This document shows positions 14,900 through 23,066 of a DNA stretch of 56,487 nt, one piece after another (position 1 is the stretch's first letter; the number at the start of each line of letters is the position of its first letter). The position numbers and the translations under genes were made by a program. The stretch lies in NCBI GenBank assembly GCA_009774175.1, contig VSNG01000008.1, positions 1-56,487 on the forward strand, given 5' to 3'. Below the pieces are notes generated by a model. It saw only the letters and a program-made list of their open reading frames with translations. It was not told the DNA's origin and made no database searches. The DNA is from Lachnospiraceae bacterium. GTDB taxonomy: Bacteria > Bacillota > Clostridia > Lachnospirales > Lachnospiraceae.

Positions 14900-15604
14900 T
14901 CACATATTTTTCATATACCGTAAAATAACCTCGGAAAATTCCCGGCCCCGCAGCCTGGAAACCGGAATCTCCCTGCCGCCCTCCATGTATGCGGTTCCGT
15001 TTTTAAAGCCTTTTAAATATTTCAGATTGATCAGATAGCTCCTGTGACACCGAAAAAAACCGCTGCCCAGCCTGGCTTCCAGCTTTTCGATTCTTTCGTA
15101 ATAATCGACCACCTCCGACGTGGATAAATGCAGATAGATTTTCCTGTCAATGATTTCGCAAAAGACAATATCCTCCAGAGAAATAATACGGCTTTCATAG
15201 CCCTTTTGAACAAGAAGTCCTGACTCGTCGGCATTTTGCAGGGAAGCAAAAAGACGCTCCATCATTTTTGCAAACGCGCCCGCCTCCACCGGCTTTACCA
15301 GATAATCATAGGCCTGTACCTCAAAGGCCTGAAACACCATCTCCTTTAGGACAGTGACAAAGATCAGAAAACCCTGAAATTTACGTTTCCGAAGCTTCTT
15401 TGCCGTCTCCATGCCGTCCATTTTCTCCATCTGGATATCCAGAAAAAGGATGTCTATTTTTTTGTCGTATTGCAGCAGTTCCTCTCCGCCCGAAAACTGT
15501 AAAATGGAAACCTCCACATTTTTCCTGCGAAAAAAGTCACGGGTCATTTTTTTGATGTGATCGGACATGTTTTTTTCATCGTCGCAGACCGCAATGCAGA
15601 TCAC
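14900..15604 (-). CDS. LytTR-type response regulator (AgrA family)
   Basis: The 234-residue regulator has a receiver domain (about 1-120) with acidic pocket CDDE, phospho-acceptor Asp in ILFLDIQM, and a Lys in YLVKP. A LytTR DNA-binding domain follows (about 135-232) with SLEDIVFCEIIDRKIYLHL, FFRCHRSYLINLKYL and PVSRLRGREFSE. I favour the GTG start at 15604: GGGGAGG ends seven bases before it, and the receiver begins right there. The frame upstream has no ribosome site. It pairs with the histidine kinase that follows. An almost perfect palindrome lies just upstream. Confidence 0.88.
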   Translation of the reverse strand: MICIAVCDDEKNMSDHIKKMTRDFFRRKNVEVSILQFSGGEELLQYDKKIDILFLDIQMEKMDGMETAKKLRKRKFQGFLIFVTVLKEMVFQAFEVQAYDYLVKPVEAGAFAKMMERLFASLQNADESGLLVQKGYESRIISLEDIVFCEIIDRKIYLHLSTSEVVDYYERIEKLEARLGSGFFRCHRSYLINLKYLKGFKNGTAYMEGGREIPVSRLRGREFSEVILRYMKNM

Positions 15605-15640
15605 CCAATCGCCTCCCCTGCTATTATTATCAGGCCGCGC

Positions 15641-15660
15641 AAAATGCACAGCTGTGCTTT
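15641..15660. promoter_or_regulatory. Palindrome upstream of the response regulator
   Basis: GCACAGCTGTGC (15646-15657) is a perfect 12-base palindrome, extended by A-rich and T-rich flanks, about 42 bases before the response regulator start. Its position fits an operator. LytTR proteins usually bind spaced direct repeats, so a different regulator might use it. The remaining bases to 15750 show no further clear signal. Confidence 0.45.
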
Positions 15661-15750
15661 TCCCTGTTTTATCGGTTGTTTACACTGTCAGAACGACTGA
15701 TTTGCCGTGAAATGCCATCTGAATGCCGCAGAATGCAGCCCCTTCGCAAT

Positions 15751-16524
15751 TTATGCTCCTCCTGCCTCCCGCCCGCTATGAGAAAACTGCAAAAGAACAC
15801 GCAGCGTTCTTTTCAAGGTAATCCACAGCGGCCGGGGCACGCCGTTTTTTTTAAGAGCCTGATATCCTTCTTTAAAAGATACCAGATAATTTCCAAGTCC
15901 CGCATTACTGGTGCCGCCGTAAAACATGGCGACCAGTACCTCCGGCACATAAGCCAGTATATTTCTCTCATCTTTTAAAAAACGAACCATAAACTCATAA
16001 TCCGCCGCACACCGATAGGACGTATCGTAAAAACCGTATTTCTCATACACCTGCCGTCGCAGAAAAAGAGTGGGATGTCCGGGCATCCAGCCCTGCGAAA
16101 TCCTCCCCTGTCCCATGCGCCACTGCCTGACGATTTTTTCGCCCTCCACATACACCAGATCAGAATGAGCGCCGATACAGTGCGGGCCGCCGCTTCGTAA
16201 CGCATCCACCAGACTGCTTACCGCGTTTGGTTTACATAATATATCATTGCACACCGCAACCACATCCCCTGTGCTCATGCGGAAGGCTTTGTTCATGGCG
16301 TCGTACAATCCCTCGTCGGGCTCTGAGACCCACCGTACGCACAAACCCTGTCTGTCCGCCATCTTTGCGGCAAACTGCCTGATCAGCTCCACCGTACCAT
16401 CGGTGGAACCGCCATCCACAATCACCGCCTCCATATCCTCATAATCCTGCGCTTCAATACTCGCAAGAGTAACGGGCAGACTATCTCTCACATTATAGAC
16501 CGTCACCAGCAAAGAAACCTTCAT
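15751..16524 (-). CDS. Family 2 glycosyltransferase
   Basis: This 257-residue GT2 (GT-A fold) enzyme transfers a sugar from a nucleotide donor at the inner membrane face. Start at MKVSLLVTVYN (16524), preceded by GGAGTGGAG. Motifs: VIVDGGSTDGT (nucleotide site), SEPDEGLYDAMNKAF, then VAVCNDILCKP, where the usual DxD is replaced by CND. Later motifs are GHPTLFLRRQVYEKYG and AADYEFMVRFL with the catalytic acidic residue. This pattern is typical of WcaA/WbbD-like GT2 enzymes of surface glycans. It follows the DUF5722 lipoprotein gene by 80 bases containing a short tandem duplication. The acceptor is unknown. Confidence 0.82.
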   Translation of the reverse strand: MKVSLLVTVYNVRDSLPVTLASIEAQDYEDMEAVIVDGGSTDGTVELIRQFAAKMADRQGLCVRWVSEPDEGLYDAMNKAFRMSTGDVVAVCNDILCKPNAVSSLVDALRSGGPHCIGAHSDLVYVEGEKIVRQWRMGQGRISQGWMPGHPTLFLRRQVYEKYGFYDTSYRCAADYEFMVRFLKDERNILAYVPEVLVAMFYGGTSNAGLGNYLVSFKEGYQALKKNGVPRPLWITLKRTLRVLLQFSHSGREAGGA

Positions 16525-16567
16525 ATCGCTCCACTCCGTCCGGGACACCGCCGGCATCCGGCCGGGC

Positions 16568-16618
16568 CCGGGATTCTGCTCTGTATCCGGCCGGAACCGG
16601 GATTCTACTCTATATCCG
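16568..16618. repeat. 22-bp direct repeat straddling the DUF5722 stop codon
   Basis: CCGGGATTCTGCTCTGTATCCG-like copies occur at 16568-16589 and 16597-16618 with a 29-base period and two mismatches. The second copy includes the end and TAG stop of the DUF5722 gene, so the first looks like a duplication of the gene's last bases. Confidence 0.7.
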
Positions 16619-18350
16619 CCCTGGCCCAGGACAGCGCCTCCTCCAGACTGTCCGCACCGAGAATGTTCAGAATAAATTCCGTGTATTCCCCTGCCCGATC
16701 CGTATCAATATCCCGAAAAATATCCTTTATATATTTCCCCGTGTGATCATACTCATACACGCCAAAAGCCATCCCCGCCAGCACTTCCTCCGGCGCATCC
16801 GTCTGCCGGTTCATGAGGAAGGCATCTACATGGGGATTGTCCTCCACAATATAGTAACAGTAGGCAAAGGCCGCCGCCTGCAGCCTCTCTCCTGACCCGG
16901 AGGAAAAGCCAAGCTCGGTAATGGTAACGCTTCTTATGTCGCCGCTTCTATCCAGATAGGTCTCCTCGGAAAGCATGTCCGTCAGCACATTCAGGTTCAT
17001 GATGGAAAGGTGGGAGGCGTCTCTTGACTTATCATATTCCTGCGACCAATAATTCACACGGGTAAGCGGTTCCGGATAAGGATGGATTGCAATTCCCCAG
17101 TCATAATTCCCGTGCTGCAGGGCCGCCTCGTTAAAAGCTTCCAGAACATCCCTGCCGTTAAAGAAGCTGCTGTTATCTCCCTCGTTGCTGTTCCAGGCGT
17201 GGTCAATGCTGAAATACACCCGCGCATTGGCGTAACGGCTTTTCACCGCCTGATAGAAAATGCGGAAGGACTTTTCAAATTCCGCTGCATAATGATACAC
17301 GTCCTTGGTGTTCATATAGTTCCACACCCGGTTCTGGTTAATCTCATTGGCAATGACCCAGCTATGTACCATTCCGTGTTCACCGTCAGAATAACGCTGA
17401 GCCAGAAAGGAAGCCACCGCCTCCAGCGTCCTCGCCCCTTCCGCCTCAGAAGCATTAAACATGTAATAGTAAGCGCCGCTCTCCTGATTTCTGGCCTCCG
17501 GGTGGACCAGCTCCGCAAAAGCATCGTTCCAGTCGTTTAAAACCACCGCCGTGGCGGTCATTCCCTGATCCGACAGATACTTGAACAGGCCGTCGTAACC
17601 GTTGACGGCGGCTCCGTTAAAGGCATAATTTCTTCCCCGGTAAGTGTATGTAATCGTGGGGAAGGTAGGATCCGCCGTCTCTCCCATAATATGGGAAAGG
17701 GGAATATTATAGATGGCATGCTTTACATTCAGATCCGTAAGCTCCGGCGTCCCAACCATAGTCGGATCCAGAAGTATCCCTTTCTTGGAGCCAAGCTCCG
17801 GATAGGGATCCTGATTTTCTGCCAGCGCCTCGGGATTTAGCAGATACACACTTTTTCCTACCTGTACATAATTCCCGTCTATCCGAAGAGCAGGAATAAA
17901 CCGCTTAAACAGATACGAGTCCCGATAGGGAAACGCTGTCTCCCACTCTCTGGCCTTTCGTCCTCTGGTAACCGGCTCTCCCGCAAGCACATCTCCGTCT
18001 TCCTGCCAACTCTCCGCCTGAAACAGGTAGAGATAAGCGTCGTCGCTTCCGGGAATCAGCGGCATCTCCAGCGAGCAGCGAAGCTTTCTTTGCTCCGCAT
18101 CATAAATCAGGGACACATCCATGGCATACTCGGACAGTTCCTCCAGCGACAGGCTTGTCTCACCCGCCGCAAGCTCCGAAAGCTCCCTTTCCCTTTCTGC
18201 GTCCGCACTGTTCTCCACGTTCTTCTCTGCCACAGGCGCATCTACCGGGGCCGCCTCTTTTCCGCATCCGGCAAGCAGCGCTGCGGATATCCCAATGCTT
18301 AAAAGCAGGAGACAGACGGGACGTACCTTTCTCTTCCTTTCCTTATACAC
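16605..18350 (-). CDS. DUF5722-type glycosidase-like lipoprotein
   Basis: The roughly 581-residue protein has a lipoprotein signal (LLLLSIGISAALLAGC, acylated Cys near residue 29). It would be anchored outside the membrane. After an N-terminal beta-rich region comes a TIM-barrel-like part with YNIPLSHIMG, VVLNDWNDAF, WVIANEINQNRVWNYM, SIDHAWN, IAIHPYPEPL and ITELGFSSGSGE. The NE in ANEIN and the E in TELG fit the acid/base and nucleophile of a clan A glycoside hydrolase. This is the pattern I associate with DUF5722. The GTG at 18350 follows AGGAGG by seven bases; an upstream ATG at 18371 lacks a good site. It follows the BMP lipoprotein gene, presumably in one operon. The glycan substrate is unknown. 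Confidence 0.75.
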   Translation of the reverse strand: MYKERKRKVRPVCLLLLSIGISAALLAGCGKEAAPVDAPVAEKNVENSADAERERELSELAAGETSLSLEELSEYAMDVSLIYDAEQRKLRCSLEMPLIPGSDDAYLYLFQAESWQEDGDVLAGEPVTRGRKAREWETAFPYRDSYLFKRFIPALRIDGNYVQVGKSVYLLNPEALAENQDPYPELGSKKGILLDPTMVGTPELTDLNVKHAIYNIPLSHIMGETADPTFPTITYTYRGRNYAFNGAAVNGYDGLFKYLSDQGMTATAVVLNDWNDAFAELVHPEARNQESGAYYYMFNASEAEGARTLEAVASFLAQRYSDGEHGMVHSWVIANEINQNRVWNYMNTKDVYHYAAEFEKSFRIFYQAVKSRYANARVYFSIDHAWNSNEGDNSSFFNGRDVLEAFNEAALQHGNYDWGIAIHPYPEPLTRVNYWSQEYDKSRDASHLSIMNLNVLTDMLSEETYLDRSGDIRSVTITELGFSSGSGERLQAAAFAYCYYIVEDNPHVDAFLMNRQTDAPEEVLAGMAFGVYEYDHTGKYIKDIFRDIDTDRAGEYTEFILNILGADSLEEALSWARADIE

Positions 18351-18367
18351 TCCCAAACCTCCTGCGT

Positions 18368-19585
18368 TCATTCAAAGTTCACCGTAACGGCAACCTGGGG
18401 CGGCGCACTGATATCGTCCGACACCGTTCTGCCGCCTCTCTTCATCTGCTTATAAATTTCAAAAAAATGGGTCGTGGGTATCTCTTTGAAACGCCATTCC
18501 GTATCCACCACCGGGATCGCCGCGCAGCCCTCGTCCACACCGTAACGTTTCACCTGTCCTGACCTTCCGCTGTTCCAGCCGCCGTTTGCATAAAAGCTGT
18601 CCAGCGTATCCGTAACAGCCGCGCCAATATTCTTAACCGCGCTGGTTAAAACCCGGTCCGAATCCCTGCACTGGTCCACATCCACGCCGATCAGAAGTCC
18701 GTCCTGATTCTCCGCCGCCTCCAGCACAGACTCATCGAGTCCGCCGCCGCAGGCAAAAATAACCTGCGTACCGTTCTCATACCAGCCGTCCGCCTTCTCC
18801 CGCACCGCAATATCCGGCGAAAAGGTGTCCGCATACCAGTAATTAACCGTCACGTCGTCAAGGGATAGATCCTTGGCCGCCGCATCAATTCCCTGCAAGT
18901 AACCGTAACCGTAACGCAAAACCGCAGGCTCCGGCCTGCCGCCCATAAATCCAAGCTGCCGGTATCCCTCCCAGACCGCCATATATCCTGCCAGATACCC
19001 GGCCTCTTCCTCATGAAAAAGAACGCAGTGCACATTTTCCGCGATGGAAAGCTCTTCTCCCTCCAGATCATGAGGCACGCTGTCAATCAGTAAAAAGGAG
19101 GTCTGCGGGTACGCATCCTGCAAGACGCCTACCGCCTGGCCAAAAATATCTCCGGCACAGACTATGATTCTGGCGTTTTCCTGCGCCGCCCGTTCCACCA
19201 GACCGGGATAAGTTTCCGGTTCATCCGGATTTGCATTATAATAAGAAAAGGACCTGCCTGCTCCCAGCGCGTACATCCGCACGCCGTTATAGACGGCCTC
19301 GTTGTATCCGCCATCCTCCACGGAGCCGTCCGTCAGCAGGACGATCTCGCCGCCCGTCTCGCTGTAATCCCCATAGGGATCCTCGAACATTTTCTGCACC
19401 GACTCCCGCCAGGACGTCATCTCAACGCCTGATTCGTCCTCTTCTTCCTCCTGTGTCTGCTGGGGTGTCCCATCCGCCGACTCCTCCCCGAACGCCGCTG
19501 CGTCCTCTGCTGTCTGACCGCAGCCCGGTAACAGACACATCAAAATCAGCCCGGCAACGCCAAGCCATCGTTTTTTCATTATCAC
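18368..19585 (-). CDS. BMP-family substrate-binding lipoprotein
   Basis: The 405-residue protein has a lipoprotein signal (LILMCLLPGCGQ) and an acidic linker (EEEEDESG). A basic-membrane-protein (BmpA/Med) fold follows: EIVLLTDGSVEDGGYNEAV, IIVCAGDIFGQAV, FLLIDSVPHDL, EEAGYLAGYMAV, GFMGGRPEPAVLRYGYGYLQG, VIFACGGGLDESV and GVDVDQC. Family members bind nucleosides or similar ligands for ABC importers, or act as sensors. No permease or ATPase gene is adjacent, so transport is uncertain. The start is GTG at 19585 (after GGAAGG) or ATG at 19579. It precedes the DUF5722 lipoprotein gene. Confidence 0.82.
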   Translation of the reverse strand: MIMKKRWLGVAGLILMCLLPGCGQTAEDAAAFGEESADGTPQQTQEEEEDESGVEMTSWRESVQKMFEDPYGDYSETGGEIVLLTDGSVEDGGYNEAVYNGVRMYALGAGRSFSYYNANPDEPETYPGLVERAAQENARIIVCAGDIFGQAVGVLQDAYPQTSFLLIDSVPHDLEGEELSIAENVHCVLFHEEEAGYLAGYMAVWEGYRQLGFMGGRPEPAVLRYGYGYLQGIDAAAKDLSLDDVTVNYWYADTFSPDIAVREKADGWYENGTQVIFACGGGLDESVLEAAENQDGLLIGVDVDQCRDSDRVLTSAVKNIGAAVTDTLDSFYANGGWNSGRSGQVKRYGVDEGCAAIPVVDTEWRFKEIPTTHFFEIYKQMKRGGRTVSDDISAPPQVAVTVNFE

Positions 19586-19663
19586 TGTATCCGCCTTCCA
19601 AAGTTGTTATAAATCTATATACACATTACCACAAGCGGACAAAATCAGCAAGTTTTCCAAAAT

Positions 19664-21364
19664 CTACAGCCGCGCCAGCGTCTCAAACGTACCGTTAATG
19701 TCAATCCGTCCGTATCCCCACTGTCTGTCAGGATATATCACATTGTCCGGCCGCTCCGCCCCCTGTATCAAATAACTTTTCGTTCCCCTGCTGTCCACCA
19801 TATAGGCGTTTCCGTCCACGACGGCCCACTCTAAAAACTGCGCCACGCAGCCTGCCGCCAGCGCCGCCGCCATACAGGAACCGTCCGTCTCGCCAAGCGC
19901 CGTCGGTATGCCAACGCCGGGAGCCGCCAGATCAGGCTTAATCCCGCCGTTTCTGGTAAACCCTCTGCCGGAGGGCGCATACCAGCTGTCCGTATAGCTG
20001 TTATAGGCGGATATGGTAATGACCTGACACGCATTGGACGGCTCTGTCAGGGTTACGTCCGGGCTTGGCGCAAGAAACGTCACGCGGCCGCCCAGAAAGG
20101 CCTGAATGGGAAGCCACATGTGATACTGTCCGTTTCCCCGCATTCTCCTTGCCGATGACGTTACCGATACCGTCCAGATACCGGGCGTTGGATCGGCAAA
20201 GCGCATGAAGACCATGGGATCGCCGCTGTCCTTTTCCACCAGTACGGAACTGATTCTTATTTTCGTCCTTTCAAAAACAAAGGACAGATTTCTGTCAATC
20301 CCGTTCCTGAAATCAATAATGGGTGTTACTTCTCCCCCGGGCGAACGAACGGAAACGGCGTAAGTGTCCGGGAGATTGCCCCATAATTCCACGCAGAATC
20401 CCTTCATCGGCTCTTCCACACGGATCTCCACATTGCTGGGCATGGAATGCTCATAATGGTGTTCTTTGTCCCCCTCGTTGCCGCCGCCTACCACTACCGC
20501 GCGGCTTCTGCGTCCCGCCACGATATTTAAGTAGGAATCCAGCGCGGAAGTGCCGTCATGACTGCCCATATTCGTGCCGAGTCCGAGGACAATCACCACC
20601 GGCTTCTCAAAGGCTACCGCCATCTGCTGGAGATATTTCACCGCCTCCATGATATCGTTTTCCTGGAAAGCCACCGCCTGATCGTCAATCAGATAGTAAT
20701 CGCGCAGGTAAGTCTTCGCCCCTTTTAGCTTCACTACCGCAATATCCGCAAGGGGCGCCGCACCCCGGAAGTCCAGCCCCTGGTTCAGCAGGCTTCCCGC
20801 CGCCGCAGAGGCCATCCTCGTACCATGACCGATGGCGTCCGTGGTTGGCACGACTGCCAGCGGGTTCTCAGAGGCAAGGGCCCTGTCGATATCCGCCCGG
20901 CGGTACTCCGTCCCGTATTCAAATCCCTCCGGCGGTTCCCCTGTCTGTATGGTCTGATCCCAGATGGAGACAATGCGGGTGCTGCCGTCCTCCCGCCTGA
21001 AAACATCCTCCTGATAGCGGATGCCCGTGTCAATAAATCCCACGATAACGCCGCTTCCCTGTAAGGCAAGCGGCGGATTCTGTACCCGTATGTTTCCCAT
21101 GGCCGCAAGGGGCGAAGCGTCAAAGGGTCTTACTCCTTCCTGCATCAGTCCATACAGCTTTGGAATGGTGGAATAGCCGTAATAACTGATGGACAGAGGT
21201 TCCACCTGACTCCTTCTTACGCTGGCAACCCCAAATCCGGCGTCAATCGCATGATAACAGTACTCCACGTCCGTGGAAGCTAAAATTTCTTCTATCGCGT
21301 CATAGTCCGCGATAATATCCAAAAAATCCTCCGATAAAATCATTTCCTTACAGGTCAAGCCCAT
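19664..21364 (-). CDS. Csp-like subtilase (S8) with catalytic Ser replaced by Cys
   Basis: The 566-residue protein has no secretion signal. It has an N-terminal prodomain-like part (1-100), then a subtilisin core split by a beta-sandwich insert (about 300-440), as in clostridial Csp germination proteases. The Asp is present in VGFIDTGI (D112), the His in AIGHGTRMAS (H180) and the oxyanion Asn in VVGGGNEGD. The third catalytic site reads TDGSCMAAALAAG: against the family GTSMA motif, the catalytic Ser position is Cys498 (codon TGT, 19871-19873). It may be a pseudoprotease like C. difficile CspA and CspC, or a weak thiol protease. It lies 56 bases downstream of a ClpX-like gene. Confidence 0.85.
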   Translation of the reverse strand: MGLTCKEMILSEDFLDIIADYDAIEEILASTDVEYCYHAIDAGFGVASVRRSQVEPLSISYYGYSTIPKLYGLMQEGVRPFDASPLAAMGNIRVQNPPLALQGSGVIVGFIDTGIRYQEDVFRREDGSTRIVSIWDQTIQTGEPPEGFEYGTEYRRADIDRALASENPLAVVPTTDAIGHGTRMASAAAGSLLNQGLDFRGAAPLADIAVVKLKGAKTYLRDYYLIDDQAVAFQENDIMEAVKYLQQMAVAFEKPVVIVLGLGTNMGSHDGTSALDSYLNIVAGRRSRAVVVGGGNEGDKEHHYEHSMPSNVEIRVEEPMKGFCVELWGNLPDTYAVSVRSPGGEVTPIIDFRNGIDRNLSFVFERTKIRISSVLVEKDSGDPMVFMRFADPTPGIWTVSVTSSARRMRGNGQYHMWLPIQAFLGGRVTFLAPSPDVTLTEPSNACQVITISAYNSYTDSWYAPSGRGFTRNGGIKPDLAAPGVGIPTALGETDGSCMAAALAAGCVAQFLEWAVVDGNAYMVDSRGTKSYLIQGAERPDNVIYPDRQWGYGRIDINGTFETLARL

Positions 21365-21420
21365 GCACCGCCTTATCGCTCCTTACGTTATTTTATGCGG
21401 CATCAGCGAATGTGTTCCTT

Positions 21421-22920
21421 TCAGCTGCCTGCAGGCTGGTCCACCACATTCAGGCGGTCGGGATGCTCCGCGCTTTTGCTGCGGATGTCGATAATGGGCC
21501 CGCCCGTCCCCTCAATATATTCTCTGGTGATGGTGACACGGCCAATGTTGTCGTCCTTTGGCACCTCATACATGATATCCAGCATAAATTCCTCAATAAT
21601 GGCCCGCAGCGCCCTGGCCCCGGTCTCCTTCTCCATGGCCTTGTCCGCAATGGCCTCCAGCGCACCCTCATCATAAATCAGCTCTACCTCATCCAGCTCC
21701 AAAAGCTTCTGATACTGCTTGAGAATGGCGTTTCTGGGCTTGCTCAGAATCTGCACCAGCATATCGCGGCTCAAACCCTCCAGCGTAAAGATCACCGGCA
21801 GACGGCCGATAAACTCAGGAATCATACCAAATTTTCTGATATCTTCCACCGTTACCCTGTTTAAAATATTTTTTTCCTTATCGTATTTATCCTTAAGCTC
21901 CGCGTTGTAGCCGATAGACGTTCTCTTATTCAGTCTCTGCTTGATGATCTCGTCCAGATCCGGGAAAGCGCCGCCGCAGATAAACAGGATATTTCTGGTA
22001 TTCACAGTGGCAAGGGGCACCATGGCGTTTTTGGAGTTGGCCCCCACAGGCACTTCCACCTCCGCGCCCTCCAAAAGCTTCAGCATTCCCTGCTGTACGG
22101 ATTCGCCGCTCACATCCCTTGCGTTGGTGTTCTTTTTCTTGGCAATCTTGTCGATCTCATCAATAAAGATAATGCCCCGCTCCGCCCGTTCCACGTCGTT
22201 GTCCGCCGCCGCAAGAAGCTTCGACACCACGCTCTCTATATCGTCCCCGATATAGCCCGCCTCCGTCAGGGAAGTGGCGTCCGCTATCGCAAGCGGCACG
22301 TCAAGAAGCTTCGCCAGCGTCTTTACCAGATAGGTCTTGCCGCAGCCCGTAGGGCCGATCATAAGCATATTGGATTTCTCTATTTCGATCTCGTCCATGG
22401 TGCCGGTGGCCACTCTCTTATAATGATTGTAAACTGCCACGGACATCACTTTCTTGGCATGTTCCTGCCCCACCACATACTCGTCCAGCTTCTGCTTGAT
22501 CATGTGGGGCGGCAAAATCTTCCTGATGTCAATCTCCGCAGCCGCCTTCTTCTTTTTTCTGGGCTTCTGCTTATTCGGAATACCGCCCTCTCCCTGCAGA
22601 TCCGCCAGATTGACAAAGCTGATATTGGGAAAGCCTTTCGCGCCGTTAAGGTTTAAGTCGTTCATATTGGGGTTATTCAAAAGCCCCTGATAATCAAACT
22701 GGCTGACCGTATCCATGGTCTTATGCATACAGTCGTCGCAGACGCAGATATGATTGGGCAGTTTAAACATCTTCCCCGCCTTACTCTCGGGTCTGCGGCA
22801 GATAAAACAGACGTCCTCATAGTCGTTTCCGGAATCGTCCTTTTTCCCATCCTGCGTTTCAGGCTTCTTCTCTTCCTCCAGCGCAGTCTCTTCGTAGGTA
22901 TCGTCTCTGTGATCGTCCAT
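21421..22920 (-). CDS. ClpX-like AAA+ unfoldase, divergent paralogue
   Basis: The 499-residue protein has an acidic N-terminus, a zinc finger (CFICRRP and CVCDDC, about 38-65) and a Gln/Lys-rich linker. A ClpX ATPase module follows: Walker A GPTGCGKT, pore loop GYIGDD, Walker B IIFIDEID, sensor region ILFICGGAF, IPEFIGRLPV and sensor 2 TGARALRAI. Two motifs of housekeeping ClpX differ. The RKH substrate loop is replaced by NSKNAMVPL, and the IGF ClpP-contact tripeptide appears as SIGYNAE. It is also longer than usual (about 410-430). It is probably a specialised ClpX whose partner may not be ClpP. The second Met (22920) is better spaced from AGGAGG than the first (22923). Confidence 0.85.
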   Translation of the reverse strand: MDDHRDDTYEETALEEEKKPETQDGKKDDSGNDYEDVCFICRRPESKAGKMFKLPNHICVCDDCMHKTMDTVSQFDYQGLLNNPNMNDLNLNGAKGFPNISFVNLADLQGEGGIPNKQKPRKKKKAAAEIDIRKILPPHMIKQKLDEYVVGQEHAKKVMSVAVYNHYKRVATGTMDEIEIEKSNMLMIGPTGCGKTYLVKTLAKLLDVPLAIADATSLTEAGYIGDDIESVVSKLLAAADNDVERAERGIIFIDEIDKIAKKKNTNARDVSGESVQQGMLKLLEGAEVEVPVGANSKNAMVPLATVNTRNILFICGGAFPDLDEIIKQRLNKRTSIGYNAELKDKYDKEKNILNRVTVEDIRKFGMIPEFIGRLPVIFTLEGLSRDMLVQILSKPRNAILKQYQKLLELDEVELIYDEGALEAIADKAMEKETGARALRAIIEEFMLDIMYEVPKDDNIGRVTITREYIEGTGGPIIDIRSKSAEHPDRLNVVDQPAGS

Positions 22921-22964
22921 CATATCCTCCTCGCCTCATCTTTACGTTTCCGCTGTCTGCGTCT

Positions 22965-22973
22965 ATTTTACCA
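22965..22973 (-). promoter_or_regulatory. Candidate extended -10 promoter for the ClpX-like gene
   Basis: On the minus strand the sequence TGGTAAAAT gives an extended -10 (TG, one base, TAAAAT) with no strong -35 upstream. The transcript would begin about 37 bases before the start codon. It lies between the htrA terminator hairpin and the gene. Confidence 0.4.
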
Positions 22974-23010
22974 TAAATATAAGGCCTGTTGTATAAAATC
23001 TTTGTGAAGA

Positions 23011-23044
23011 AAGGACCGCATTCCCTTATGGAAATGCAGTCCTT
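23011..23044 (-). terminator. Terminator-like hairpin after htrA
   Basis: Fifteen bases on each side (23011-23025 and 23030-23044) pair around a four-base loop; in the minus-strand RNA the two mismatches become G-U pairs. It starts 22 bases after the protease stop codon. The T-rich stretch that follows is weak (TCTTC, later TTTT), so termination may be partial. Confidence 0.65.
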
Positions 23045-23066
23045 CTCTTATAAACCTGTGGTAATC

